A stretch of DNA of 64,000 bases from an uncultured Muribaculaceae bacterium (GTDB taxonomy: Bacteria > Bacteroidota > Bacteroidia > Bacteroidales > Muribaculaceae): NCBI GenBank assembly GCA_910583525.1, contig CAJTXL010000007.1:42780-106779 (forward strand), written 5' to 3'. Both the position numbers and the translations under genes were made by a program. The notes under the pieces are model-generated. The model did not search any database. It saw only the letters and a program-made list of their open reading frames with translations, and was not told the DNA's origin. Positions within the stretch are counted from its first letter, which is position 1, and each line of letters opens with the position of its first letter. Positions 18,646 to 30,800 of the stretch are shown piece after piece.

Positions 18646-19103
18646 ATGAAACCCGAAGCCGCTTTGATACGGCTTGAAGAGGCATGTGCCCGTTCGGAAC
18701 GGTGCACATATGAACTGCGGCAGAAACTGCGCACATGGCGCATCGGAGCAACCGATGCCGACAAAATAATACAATCGCTCATAAAACGGCGCTTTGTCGA
18801 CGACAGGCGCTATGCCGCCGCTTTCACTACCGACAAATACCGTTTTCTGCGGTGGGGACGCCGGAAAATCGAAATGGCGCTCAGGCAGAAACATATTGCC
18901 GACGACATCATAGCAGACGCAATGGAGAGCATAGACGAAGACGAGTATGAAGCGAACCTGCGCTACATACTCGTCCAAAAACTCAGGAGTGCCGCGTCGC
19001 CGACGGCCTACGAGACACGGATGCGCCTGTTCCGCTTCGCCGCCGCACGCGGCTTCGAATCAACGCTCATCAGAGACGCCATCAGAGACATCTTGGCGAA
19101 CCG

Positions 19104-19107
<4 letters not shown>
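18646..19107 (+). CDS. recX: Regulatory protein RecX
   Basis: 153 residues made of three-helix repeats: [20 protein letters not shown], then [20 protein letters not shown], then the [14 protein letters not shown] segment, the classic RecX signature. RecX modulates RecA filaments. A longer reading frame begins at 18469 but runs inside prmC; ATG 18646 gives the family N-terminus. The stop overlaps the stop of the convergent GH3 gene (19104-19107) with no room for a terminator between them. Confidence 0.88.
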
Positions 19108-21440
<2,333 letters not shown>

Positions 21441-21449
21441 ATCGGAAAC

Positions 21450-22394
21450 TTATTTCTGATAGACGCGCACCCAATCGATTTCGTATGTCGCGGTCTTGAA
21501 ATCGGGAGCAATGGCACCGCCCCACGAGCCGCCTACGGCAAGATTGAGCTTGATATAATATTCCTGGTCGAAAGGCCACCACTCGGTGTCGTTGACGGTG
21601 GGAACGGGGTTCGGGGCGTAGTAATACTGCACTCCGTCGAGGTAAGCCTTGATATACTCGTGCGTCCACTCCATGCCGAAGCAGTGCCACTCCGTGCCGG
21701 GGTTTGTTATGGCGATGTTCTCACTGTGGCGGTAAGTCTTTCCATCGGCAGGGTCTGTATAGAACTTGCCGGAATCTTTAGTCACGTTCTTGCTATGGCA
21801 AGAGAAGTGCACCGCTTCAGGCTCATTGGCGACCCACTCCATGATGTCGAGTTCGCCGCCACCGTCGCCAATCCACGAGGGGCCATCTTTGAGGAGCATC
21901 CAAAATGCCGGCCAACAACCGCCTACCGTGGGAAGCTTGGCACGCATCTCTACGTAGCCGTATTTCCATCCGGCATTGGTATTCATGCGCGTCGACACAT
22001 AACTTTTGCCGTCGGTAGCATCCGACGCTTCTACCTTATGCGCATTGATTTTGAGCGTTCCGTCGGATACCTCGGCGGTCTTCAAGTCTCCGTATTTACC
22101 GTCGAGGCAATAATATTGGTCTTCGTTGTTGCCCCAGCCCGTACCGCCTTCTTCGAAATACCAGTTTCGTGAAAGCGATATGGGGTCGTCGAACTCGTCG
22201 CTCCACACCAAATAATAGCCCTCGGGGGCGAAACCGTCTTTGACATCGACATCGCCGGCCGGCTTGTTGGGATAGTACGGGCGCTGCGTTCCCGTATCAG
22301 TCCCGTCGGTATTTACGGTGTATATCTGGTCTTCGGGGCCGCATGCGCTCAACAGCGCCACGGCGAAGAGGATTGTTAGAATATTATGTTTCAT
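21450..22394 (-). CDS. GH16 endo-beta-glucanase lipoprotein (laminarinase-like)
   Basis: 314 residues. Lipoprotein signal with LLSAC lipobox (Cys18), a short Thr/Pro-rich linker, then the GH16 jelly roll. The catalytic motif ELDIMEW has Glu181 as nucleophile, Asp183 and Glu186 as acid/base, the spacing with one inserted residue that marks laminarinase/lichenase-type members. It should cut beta-1,3 or mixed beta-1,3/1,4-glucan at the cell surface. I set the start at ATG 22394, 4 bp after the upstream stop, rather than at an earlier in-frame codon inside the previous gene. Confidence 0.93.
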   Translation of the reverse strand: MKHNILTILFAVALLSACGPEDQIYTVNTDGTDTGTQRPYYPNKPAGDVDVKDGFAPEGYYLVWSDEFDDPISLSRNWYFEEGGTGWGNNEDQYYCLDGKYGDLKTAEVSDGTLKINAHKVEASDATDGKSYVSTRMNTNAGWKYGYVEMRAKLPTVGGCWPAFWMLLKDGPSWIGDGGGELDIMEWVANEPEAVHFSCHSKNVTKDSGKFYTDPADGKTYRHSENIAITNPGTEWHCFGMEWTHEYIKAYLDGVQYYYAPNPVPTVNDTEWWPFDQEYYIKLNLAVGGSWGGAIAPDFKTATYEIDWVRVYQK

Positions 22395-22398
22395 AAGC

Positions 22399-23526
22399 TT
22401 ATTCGGCAACTTCAAATTTGAGGTAATAATCGGCTAACCAATCCAAGCCAGTTTCTACTATCTTAATCGTGAAAGCGTCGGACTTGAGTTCGACAATCTC
22501 CCATGTCTTGCCGAGATTACCAATAGAAGCGACTGCGCAAGGGAAACCATTGTTGCCAAACTCTATATACCGCAATCCTTCATTTTCGACATATTTCCAT
22601 GTCATGTCGGTATAGGTGGTATAGTCGAATTGACCATCATTGCAGCTTTCGGCTTTTCCGTCACCGACGATTGCCATGGAGCCGTTGGCCTTGAAAGTCA
22701 TAACCTCGTCATCCGAGCCTGCGGCACCCCAGTTTTCAGTTATCGAGGGCCCGGCAAAAAACATTTTCCAGCTGTGTGCACAGAGCATTTCTTCAGGAGT
22801 AAGCACCACCGAAGGTTCGCGTTCGAAACTGATGACAACCCATTCGCCGCCGGGAATGTCGGCTTTGAGTTCAAGGGCTGTATCGGTGAGTTTTACCACT
22901 TCGTAAGGCTCGGACATGCTGTACACGGCACCGTTGCCTTTGATGTTGGCCCGGTAAACGGGGAACGCGCCTTCAACGAACTGCATAAAAAGCACACCGT
23001 CTTTACGGCCAAGGACAAAAGCTTCGTCGCCGGAAGCGGTAAATGTTTTTGGCGAAGGATTGAACTCGCAGTACACTTCATTGTTAGCTCCAAGGTCATA
23101 GATTACCTTACCGTCGGCTGTAAACGAGATTTTATCGTCGTTCACGCACTCACCGAGCCAATCGACGGGGTATGTATAGCCTTCACCGGCACCCGAAGCG
23201 CCTGCAAAGCTCCACTGGCGTGCTGTGAGAAGCTTGAATTCGTCGGACGAAGCCTCGACGGGCACGATTGTGGGGTCTGCGACTCCCTCATGGAGTATGG
23301 CGAGCTGTACATCGTCGGTGAGAGCCACTTCTGTGGCGGCATCGTTCTTGTCGGTCACAACCATGTGGGTGTAGCCGTCGGTGGCATTGCCCTTATATGA
23401 GATGTTTTTTACCTTTTCGGTCTTGAACATGTATGGTGTCTCGCCGCCTACGACATGTATCTGCTGCTGCGCACCGGCTGTGGCGGCAATGGCAAGCGCT
23501 GCGAAAAATATAGCGTGCTTCATCAT
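22399..23526 (-). CDS. Secreted protein with two copies of the PUL 1 repeat domain
   Basis: 375 residues with a cleavable signal (ends ATAGAQQQ). Residues 20-90 resemble the N-terminal strand module of the next-upstream small protein (FKTEKVKNISY, VALTDDVQLAIL). Then come two copies of an unnamed ~125-residue domain: about 97-245 and 248-375. The second copy matches the last domain of the 757-residue lipoprotein at about 70 of 125 positions by eye (shared GDGKAESC, FGNNGFPCA, TWEIVE, GLDWLA). Each copy has W near the start, FxADGxxxx in the middle and GFP before an EIVEL strand, suggesting a beta-barrel or sandwich. No catalytic signature. A soluble or matrix glycan-binding protein is my best guess. 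Overlaps the upstream gene by 4 bp. Confidence 0.8.
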   Translation of the reverse strand: MMKHAIFFAALAIAATAGAQQQIHVVGGETPYMFKTEKVKNISYKGNATDGYTHMVVTDKNDAATEVALTDDVQLAILHEGVADPTIVPVEASSDEFKLLTARQWSFAGASGAGEGYTYPVDWLGECVNDDKISFTADGKVIYDLGANNEVYCEFNPSPKTFTASGDEAFVLGRKDGVLFMQFVEGAFPVYRANIKGNGAVYSMSEPYEVVKLTDTALELKADIPGGEWVVISFEREPSVVLTPEEMLCAHSWKMFFAGPSITENWGAAGSDDEVMTFKANGSMAIVGDGKAESCNDGQFDYTTYTDMTWKYVENEGLRYIEFGNNGFPCAVASIGNLGKTWEIVELKSDAFTIKIVETGLDWLADYYLKFEVAE

Positions 23527-23993
23527 TTTACTGCGATTTTAAGAGAACGGTTGTTGAAGTTGATTACATATACGCCGGCTTCGAAAGCATCGAGGTCGAT
23601 TACGTAGCTGCCTTCGGCGATAGCCGACAGAACGGTGCGCCCGTCGAGTGCGAACACTGCCACGTGCGAACCTACCGGCAGATTGCCGAGCACCACGCGG
23701 CCGGCTTCGACGGTCACTTCTTCAGTAGAGGCGTCGAGGTTTTCGATGCCTGTTGTTCCCTCGTTGGAGAATGCGACACTTTTCAGATTAGTAAGGGCAA
23801 TGCGTTTGGCACCGGCGGCATCGCCGAAGACCATGTCACCGCCGTCGAAAGTGGTGTTGAGTGCGTCGGATATGTTGATTTTAACAGGGTCGCCGTCGTA
23901 AGGGGTGGCTACGATTGTCTGGTATCCGGCGGCAGTGATGTTTGCCGATGTCAGCAGAACGGTAGCCGCAACTATAAATGTTTTCAGTTTCAT
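23523..23993 (-). CDS. Small secreted protein with T9SS-like C-terminal domain
   Basis: 156 residues. Signal peptide (ends NITAAG), a beta-rich middle with KRIALTNLKSVAFSN, a short linker starting GIENLDAS, and a C-terminal domain with VGSHVAVFALDGRTV and AGVYVINFNNRSLKIAVK. This tail has the pattern of type A C-terminal sorting domains of the type IX secretion system (LDGR turn, G-Y-V strand, K near the end). Similar small proteins are widespread in Bacteroidales. No function known. It lies between the two repeat-domain proteins of PUL 1, 11 bp after one and overlapping the other by 4 bp. Confidence 0.7.
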   Translation of the reverse strand: MKLKTFIVAATVLLTSANITAAGYQTIVATPYDGDPVKINISDALNTTFDGGDMVFGDAAGAKRIALTNLKSVAFSNEGTTGIENLDASTEEVTVEAGRVVLGNLPVGSHVAVFALDGRTVLSAIAEGSYVIDLDAFEAGVYVINFNNRSLKIAVK

Positions 23994-24004
23994 AAGATTG
24001 GTAT

Positions 24005-26278
24005 TTATTCAGCAGTTTTTAAAATCACGTAATACTGTGCGAGCCAATCAAGGCCGCAGTCAATTATGAGGGTGAGCGAGTCGGCAGTCATTTCCACGAT
24101 TTCCCACGTACCGCCGAGATTGTCATTCATGCCAATGGCGCAGGGGAACCCGTTGTTGCCGAACTTGATATACTTTTTGCCGTCTTTCTCGAAATAGCTC
24201 CAAGTCATATTGGAGAACGAAGTGTAATCGAAGGCACCCTCAGAACAGCTTTCGGCCTTGCCATCGCCGGTTATTGTCATTTTACCATCGGCCAAGAGCG
24301 TCAGCAGCTCGTCTTCAGAGCCTGCGGAGCCCCAGTTTTCTGTCGCCGTCGGGCCGGCAGCGGCCAATTTCCAGGCATGTGCTGTCAACAGGGCTTTCTG
24401 CTCGGCATATTCATCGGGGGTGGGGCCGGGGGTCGGAGTGCCATCGGCCTTTTCGAGCACTACGCAATAATATGGCGCCCAACCGTTGGGGAAAGGTATC
24501 TGTACACGCAGAGCATCGTCGGTCAATTCGACGATTTCAGCCGTGCAGTCGAGTTGGGTGGGGTCGCCGACCGACAAGGGGAAGCCGCCTCCGCCGAACT
24601 TGATGCACACCGTGCCGTTTCCGTCCTTCACCACGCTCCATGTCATCTTGCCTACATTTTCGGCATAGCTGAACGGCCCGTTGGTGCCGTCGAAAGCCTG
24701 ACCGTCGCCGGCGATGTCGAGAGTTCCGTCGGGCTTGAAAGTCATAGTTTCATCGCGCGAAGCATTGTCGCCGCCCCACAACTCATTGAAATTTGTACCG
24801 CTGTCGCCGAACTTCCAGGCATGTGCCGTCAGCTTGGCTTTGATTTCGGCGAAATCATCCACGACCGGAGGTTCAGAACCGCCTTCTTTGGCCGTGGCGC
24901 TATAGTTGATGACGAAGTATTTAAAGCTTGCGTCATATTCCTTGTAGGCCCATGCGAGCTGAAGGTCGGTATCGGTCAATTTCAATACCTCAAATGTGAG
25001 GTCTTTGTATTGTGCCACAGGCGAAATTATCGGGAAAGCGCCGCCAGTAAATTGTATTGCGAGGCTACCGTCGGCCAGCTTGCCGAGGATAAAGCCTTCG
25101 GTGCCCTGAGGTGTATAATCCCATGTTCCGTTTTCGTTGTCGAAGACTTTATTGTCATCGCCGAGCTTGAATGTCACCGAACCGTCGGTGTTAAAATTCA
25201 GAAGGTCGCCTATGAGGAATTGCGGTGTTTCAAAGCCTGTCTGACTGCCATCGGCATTGATATAGGCAAGCAAAGAGCCTACTCTCCACGAATAGCCGGT
25301 GAGTTTGAGATACTCTGCCGATGTTTTGTCGAGAGGCGTAACCGCTTCTTGTTCGGGTATTTCGACAGGTGTCGGAGGTGTGGGCGGCGTGGGGTCTTCG
25401 CCTTGATAGCCTTCGGGCACGAAGTTGAACTCGATGCCGTCGCCTTCGCCGCGCCACCAACGCAGGCGCAGGTGGTCTTCGCTGATTTCGACAATTTCAT
25501 AGTCGGCGTCGACGCCCGTCGGGTCGGCCACGACAGATGGGAAGCCACCGCCCGAGAAGCGGATGTAGCGCTTGGTGCCATTGTCGATAAAAGCCCAGGC
25601 CTCTGTACCTTTAGGCTGCCACTGGGCTATGCCAGCACGTTCTACGCCCCAGCCGCCTACGCCGGTGAGGTCGCCGTCGACCCACACGGTGTTGTTGGCC
25701 TCAAGCACAAAGCGTCCGTCGGCAAGGAAACTCATCTTGTCATCGAGCATGGAACCCTGCATAGCACCGCCGCGCATATCGTCGAGGGGATTGTAGTAAC
25801 TGTCTTTACGCCAGTCCTCGCCCCACAGATAGCCAAAAATGCGCTGCTGGCCTCCGTTGTTATATTCGCCCCAAATGTCCCAGACCCATACCTTGGGATT
25901 GCTCTCGTCGCTGCCGCATAGCATGCGTACGGCGGGGTCGGGAGCATCGACATGGAAAGTGAACTCGTGCTTGGGGCTGCGGCCCGAACGTCCGTAGACC
26001 AAAAGCGAGCCTCTATAGTCGCCCTTGCTCATGGTGAGGGTAAAATTGCGGTCGTTGCTCGTGACTTTGGCTCCGCCTTTCAGTTCGATTTCCCACAGCG
26101 GCTGGAGTCGTTCGGCCGTCAAGTCGAAGTGCACCAGGTTGGGGTCTTCTTCGTCGATGTATATCGAATACATGTCTTCGCTCACTTCGGGAAGGGCGCC
26201 AAGACCTTCCGTATCGTCCTGGCATGCAGCCAAAGCCGATAGAAGCATCAGACATGCTGTATATTTTATGATTTTCAT
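24005..26278 (-). CDS. Surface lipoprotein with four tandem repeat domains, probable glycan-binding protein (PUL 1)
   Basis: 757 residues. Lipobox LAAC (Cys19) followed by QDD, a surface-export-like signal. An Ig/PKD-like domain (about 30-113) is followed by four copies of one domain: about 121-290, 325-462, 482-610 and 631-757, joined by PTPPTPPTP and TPTPGPTP linkers. Each copy shares an early W, a FxxDGxxx turn, YIxFxGGGFP or a close form, and EIVELTxDxL. The position directly after susD is that of SusE/SusF-type surface glycan-binding proteins, so I infer beta-glucan capture; no known carbohydrate-binding module is recognised. The downstream 375-residue protein carries two more copies. 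Start ATG 26278 is supported by the signal peptide. Confidence 0.82.
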   Translation of the reverse strand: MKIIKYTACLMLLSALAACQDDTEGLGALPEVSEDMYSIYIDEEDPNLVHFDLTAERLQPLWEIELKGGAKVTSNDRNFTLTMSKGDYRGSLLVYGRSGRSPKHEFTFHVDAPDPAVRMLCGSDESNPKVWVWDIWGEYNNGGQQRIFGYLWGEDWRKDSYYNPLDDMRGGAMQGSMLDDKMSFLADGRFVLEANNTVWVDGDLTGVGGWGVERAGIAQWQPKGTEAWAFIDNGTKRYIRFSGGGFPSVVADPTGVDADYEIVEISEDHLRLRWWRGEGDGIEFNFVPEGYQGEDPTPPTPPTPVEIPEQEAVTPLDKTSAEYLKLTGYSWRVGSLLAYINADGSQTGFETPQFLIGDLLNFNTDGSVTFKLGDDNKVFDNENGTWDYTPQGTEGFILGKLADGSLAIQFTGGAFPIISPVAQYKDLTFEVLKLTDTDLQLAWAYKEYDASFKYFVINYSATAKEGGSEPPVVDDFAEIKAKLTAHAWKFGDSGTNFNELWGGDNASRDETMTFKPDGTLDIAGDGQAFDGTNGPFSYAENVGKMTWSVVKDGNGTVCIKFGGGGFPLSVGDPTQLDCTAEIVELTDDALRVQIPFPNGWAPYYCVVLEKADGTPTPGPTPDEYAEQKALLTAHAWKLAAAGPTATENWGSAGSEDELLTLLADGKMTITGDGKAESCSEGAFDYTSFSNMTWSYFEKDGKKYIKFGNNGFPCAIGMNDNLGGTWEIVEMTADSLTLIIDCGLDWLAQYYVILKTAE

Positions 26279-26289
26279 ATTGATTTGTT

Positions 26290-27816
26290 TTAATACGGAT
26301 TTTGGATGAGAGTGCCTTCGGAGCGGTCGATTTCAGACTGCGGTATGGGCAGATAGCGTTTTTTCGCCGTATAGCCTTTGGCCGCGAGCACTTCTTCGGC
26401 TTTTCCGAAGCGCACAAGGTCGAAGAAACGGTAGCCTTCCAGGGCAAACTCAAGACGATACTCGTTGAGTATATTGTCGAGCGTCGCCGGTTTTCTGTCG
26501 GCGGCCGACATTTCAGAGAGTATCGTACCCAAAGCTCTGGCACGCACCATATTGAGCAAATCATCGGCACGGCTTTGGCTGACGTTGAGCCTGACATTCA
26601 GCTCCGACGCCAAGAGCAATGCACGCGAGTAGCGGTAGACGCGTATGTTGTTACGGAAGTTGAACTCGCGGTCGGTGCCTACAAACTCACTGTTGCCGCC
26701 GTTTCGGGCTATATATTTGTAGTTGAAATAGCCGCTGTCGGCCACACGTGGTGTATAACTGTCGCCGGGACACTTGGCGGCAAAATTGAGTATGCCACCG
26801 TCGCGACGTATGTCGCGAGAATCATAAGCGTTGTATAATTCAGGATTTACCGGGCCGAAGCCGTAGCCTTCTGAGGCCAATTTTGTTCCCTTATAGCTGT
26901 CGGGGCATAGGAACGTCGGTATGATTGTTCCACCGGGCGCAAAGGGGTTGTCCCAAGTACGGTTCGAGGGATTGTCGCTATAGTTCACCTCGAAGATTGA
27001 TTCGCAGCACCACTCAGCTGCGTCAGTCCACAAAGCGGCATAGTCGGGATAGAGGGCATATATGCGCGAGTTAATGATTTCGTTCATCTGGGTGAGCACA
27101 CTCTGGTATTTCGACTCGTCGCACTTGTTCATTACCACATCGGCACGCAACATATATGCGGCATATTTGTTGAAGTGCCCCACTTCAGACACCGGCACTG
27201 CATCGGGCAGATAGCCCGGAGTCGTGGCGAAGTCGAGGTCTTCCATAATCTTGGCGTAGACATCGTCGGCCTTCATCTGAGGCACAATATAGGCCACACC
27301 CTCGCCGTCGGGGTTGACGGTGAAATAGGGGATGTTGCCCCACAGTTTCCACAGAATGTTATAGTAGTAGGCTCTGAGCGCATGAGCCTCGGCAAGAACG
27401 CGGATACGCTTGCTCTCGCTGAGTTTTTCGCACTGGCCGATGTTGTTGATTACGAGATTGGCACGGTAGACTCCTGCATAGAGCGAGTTCCACAAGCCTA
27501 TGGGAGCCTGCTCGGCGTTGAGCTGGTAACGGTTGGTGAGGTGCAGCCATGGAATGTCGCCTTCGCTGCTTCCGCCGACGCCGTTATAGTCGTCGGCAAG
27601 GATGTCACACACGAATTGGTATGGATGGTATTCGCTATAAGTAAAATCGAGCCACTGCAAGGGGGCGTATGCCGCCACCAGGGCATTGTCGAGTTTTGCT
27701 TCGGTGGTATAGGCATTGTCGGCCGGCGTGGTGGTGGTGGGCTTCACGTCGAGCCACTCCGACGTGCACGACGTCAGCGATACTAAAGTCAATGCTATTG
27801 CAAATATTTTTTTCAT
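26290..27816 (-). CDS. SusD-family outer-membrane lipoprotein (PUL 1)
   Basis: 508 residues. Lipobox LTSC, then the RagB/SusD pattern: SEWLDVKPTTTTPADNAYTT near the N-terminus, TPR-like helices, and the C-terminal ATLDNILNEYRLEFALEGYRFFDLVRFGKA, a family hallmark. Forms the lid on the SusC channel and binds glycan. Located 15 bp after susC and 11 bp before the repeat-domain lipoprotein, one operon. Confidence 0.94.
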   Translation of the reverse strand: MKKIFAIALTLVSLTSCTSEWLDVKPTTTTPADNAYTTEAKLDNALVAAYAPLQWLDFTYSEYHPYQFVCDILADDYNGVGGSSEGDIPWLHLTNRYQLNAEQAPIGLWNSLYAGVYRANLVINNIGQCEKLSESKRIRVLAEAHALRAYYYNILWKLWGNIPYFTVNPDGEGVAYIVPQMKADDVYAKIMEDLDFATTPGYLPDAVPVSEVGHFNKYAAYMLRADVVMNKCDESKYQSVLTQMNEIINSRIYALYPDYAALWTDAAEWCCESIFEVNYSDNPSNRTWDNPFAPGGTIIPTFLCPDSYKGTKLASEGYGFGPVNPELYNAYDSRDIRRDGGILNFAAKCPGDSYTPRVADSGYFNYKYIARNGGNSEFVGTDREFNFRNNIRVYRYSRALLLASELNVRLNVSQSRADDLLNMVRARALGTILSEMSAADRKPATLDNILNEYRLEFALEGYRFFDLVRFGKAEEVLAAKGYTAKKRYLPIPQSEIDRSEGTLIQNPY

Positions 27817-27831
27817 AAGTCGTTGTCGGAG

Positions 27832-30800
27832 TTAAAAGTTTACATTAAGACCGAAAAGGAAGGTGCGGGCCTGGGGGTATACGCCCTTGTCGATGCCGAG
27901 CGACGTTCCGCCCGACGATATTTCGGGGTCGAAGCCATGGTAGCGCGTCAATGTGAACAGGTTTTCGGCACCTACATAGATGCGGAGTTTGTTTACGAAG
28001 AACTTGCGTGTAAGGTTCTGCGGCAGTGTATATCCGAGCTGCATCGAGCGACAGCGCAGAAACGAACCGTCGTGCACGAAGAGGTCGCTGGAGCGCCAGT
28101 TCTGGTTGCCTCCGGCTTTCGATGTCAGACGCGGCAGTTCGTTAGAGCTACCCGGGCCGCACCAACGGTCGAGCATATATCGCGGCATGTTCACCTGCGG
28201 ATAGTCGGCACGGCGCGTGGCGTCGTAGATGTCGTTGCCGACGGTTGCATGAAGAAGCATGTTGAAGTCGATGCCGCGCCACTCAAGGCCAAGGCTCAGG
28301 CCGAAAGTCCAATCGGGCATGCCTTTGCCGAGTTTGCAACGGTCGGCATCGTCGATGACACCGTCGTTGTTGGTATCGACAAATATCACGTCGCCTGCCA
28401 CGGCATCGGGCTGCAGAAGTTCGCCTTTGCTGTTGACATACGAAGCGACATCGGCAGCAGTCTGGAAAATGCCGGCGGTCTTCCACCCGTAGAAGAACGG
28501 GAACGGCTCGCCGTTTTCGGCACGCGAAATGGTGCCGAGAGTACCGAGCACGGCATCGTAGTTGAGCGAGCCTGTCTCGTTGCCGAGTTTCACGACTTGG
28601 TTCTTGTTGTACGAGCCGTTGATGCCTGCACGGAAGTTGACTTCGCCGAAGCGCTTGGTGTAGGTGAGGTCGAACTCGAAACCTTCGTTCTTCATGTCGC
28701 CGACGTTGCCGAGCGGACGGTTGTTGCCGATATAGCCGGGCAATGCCATCTCCATGAGCATGCCGTTGGTGCGTTTGTTGTAGTAGTCGAGGGTCACGGC
28801 AAGCGAATTGTTGAAGAAGCGCAGGTCGAGGCCGACGTCGGTCTGCTCGGATTCTTCCCATCGGAGGCCGGCGTTGCTGTAGCTGCCGGGGACTATGCCC
28901 GGCACTATGGCCTGCACGCCGCCTATGCCGAATATATAGTTTGCGCCGCCGTTCATCATCGAGGTATAGCCGAACGAACGGATGTTCTGGTTACCGTTCT
29001 TGCCCCAGCTTGCACGGAGTTTCATATATGTGAGCCATTGCGGACGCTTTTCCATGAAAGGTTCGTTGGTGATGTTCCAACCGGCCGACACCGACGGGAA
29101 ATTGGCCCATTTGTTCTCGGGCGAGAACTTCGAGCTGCCGTCACGACGGATTGTGAACTCAAACAGATAGCGTTCGTCGAAGTTATAGCCCACACGGCCG
29201 AAATACGACGCCAGGCGGCTCTGCGGCGATGGTGCTCCCGAGGCGCTGCGCTGCTTTGCATCCTGGTCGGTGGCGTCGAGCCACGGCTGCGACGGGTCGC
29301 GGATTTCGTAGCTCGTGCCTGAAACGTATTGGTCGCCGGCCATCGATGCGCTTTGTCCGACAAGGAAATTGAAGTGGTGCCTGTCGATGACATCAAGCGT
29401 GTATGCAAGCGTGTTTTCGACCTGCCAATACCAGCCTTTCGTCATTGTCGACCATGTTTCAGACGTGTCGCTCTGACGTGTACTGTTCAGATAGTACGGA
29501 AGCGAAAAGCCGTCGTTCTGATAAATCGACAGGTCTCCGCTGATGGATGATTTGAATTTGAGATTTGTGTAAAGCTCCAACTCTGCAAATGCGCTCCCCA
29601 TGACACGGTCGGTCTTGTTGACATCGCAAGGCATATAGAGCAGCGCCATAGGGTTTGGCATGGCTGCGAACTCCACACCGGGGATGGTGAACGGACGCCC
29701 GTTGCCGTCGACAACCGCATGCGGATATTTCGCCAAGGTCATTTCGGCGTCGGCGGCATAGACGGGCAATGTCGGCGTCATCGACAATGCGCTGCCGAGC
29801 ACTGAGCCGCGCTCGCTGTTGTTGCTTATGCCACGCGACTTAACGTGGCTGTACGATACGTTTGTGCCCATGCGCAGACTGCGCAGCCACGACCGCTGTT
29901 CTTTGACATCGAAAAGAGTGTAGTTGTTATTGTTGCGGACTGTGAAACGCTCATAGTTGGAGTGGTTCTTGCTGCCGCCGACAATGCCTTCCTGATAGAT
30001 ATAGCCGGCCGACACATAGTAGTTGACACGCCCGTTGCCGCCGCTGATGCCGAGCTGGTGGTTTATTATCGGGCTGTTTTTGTCGAAAACGACATCTTGC
30101 CAATTTGTTCCGACGCCCAAAGATGAAGGGTCGTCGTATAGAGGTGCGAGGCCGTCGTTCATACGCATCTCGTTCATAAGGGTGGCGTATTCGGTGGCGT
30201 TGAGCATCTGTTTTTTCTTCCACGGATTTTGTATGCCGTAGCTGAAATCGTAGCTTACGCTTGTCTTACCCTCGGAGCCGCGCTTGGTGGTGACGAGTAT
30301 TACGCCATTTGCACCGCGGCTACCGTAAATGGCGGCCGACGCGGCATCTTTGAGCACTTCGACCGATTCTATGTCGGCGGGGTTGAGGTCGTCGATGCCT
30401 CCGTTGGTCGGGGTTCCGTCGATTATGTACAGAGGATTGCTGTCGTTGATTGTACCCGTACCGCGGATACGGATGCGGTTGCCGTCGCCCGGCTGACCCG
30501 ACGAAGACGTAATGCTCACGCCCGACACCATTCCTTTGAGCACATTGTCCATTCGCGTAGGGGTAATGGCTTTCAACTGGTCGCTCTTGACGCTGCTTAT
30601 GGCAGCGGTAACGACGCTCTTTTTCTGCACGCCGTAGCCCACAACGACCACTGCGTCGAGCTGTTGGGCATCTTCTGACAGAATAGTGTCGAACACACTC
30701 CGACCGTCAAGCTTTATGCTCTGCGGAACACATCCCACATAAGAAATAGCGATATCCTTGGTGCCTTCGGGAACATCGAGGGTCCAGTTGCCGTCGACAT

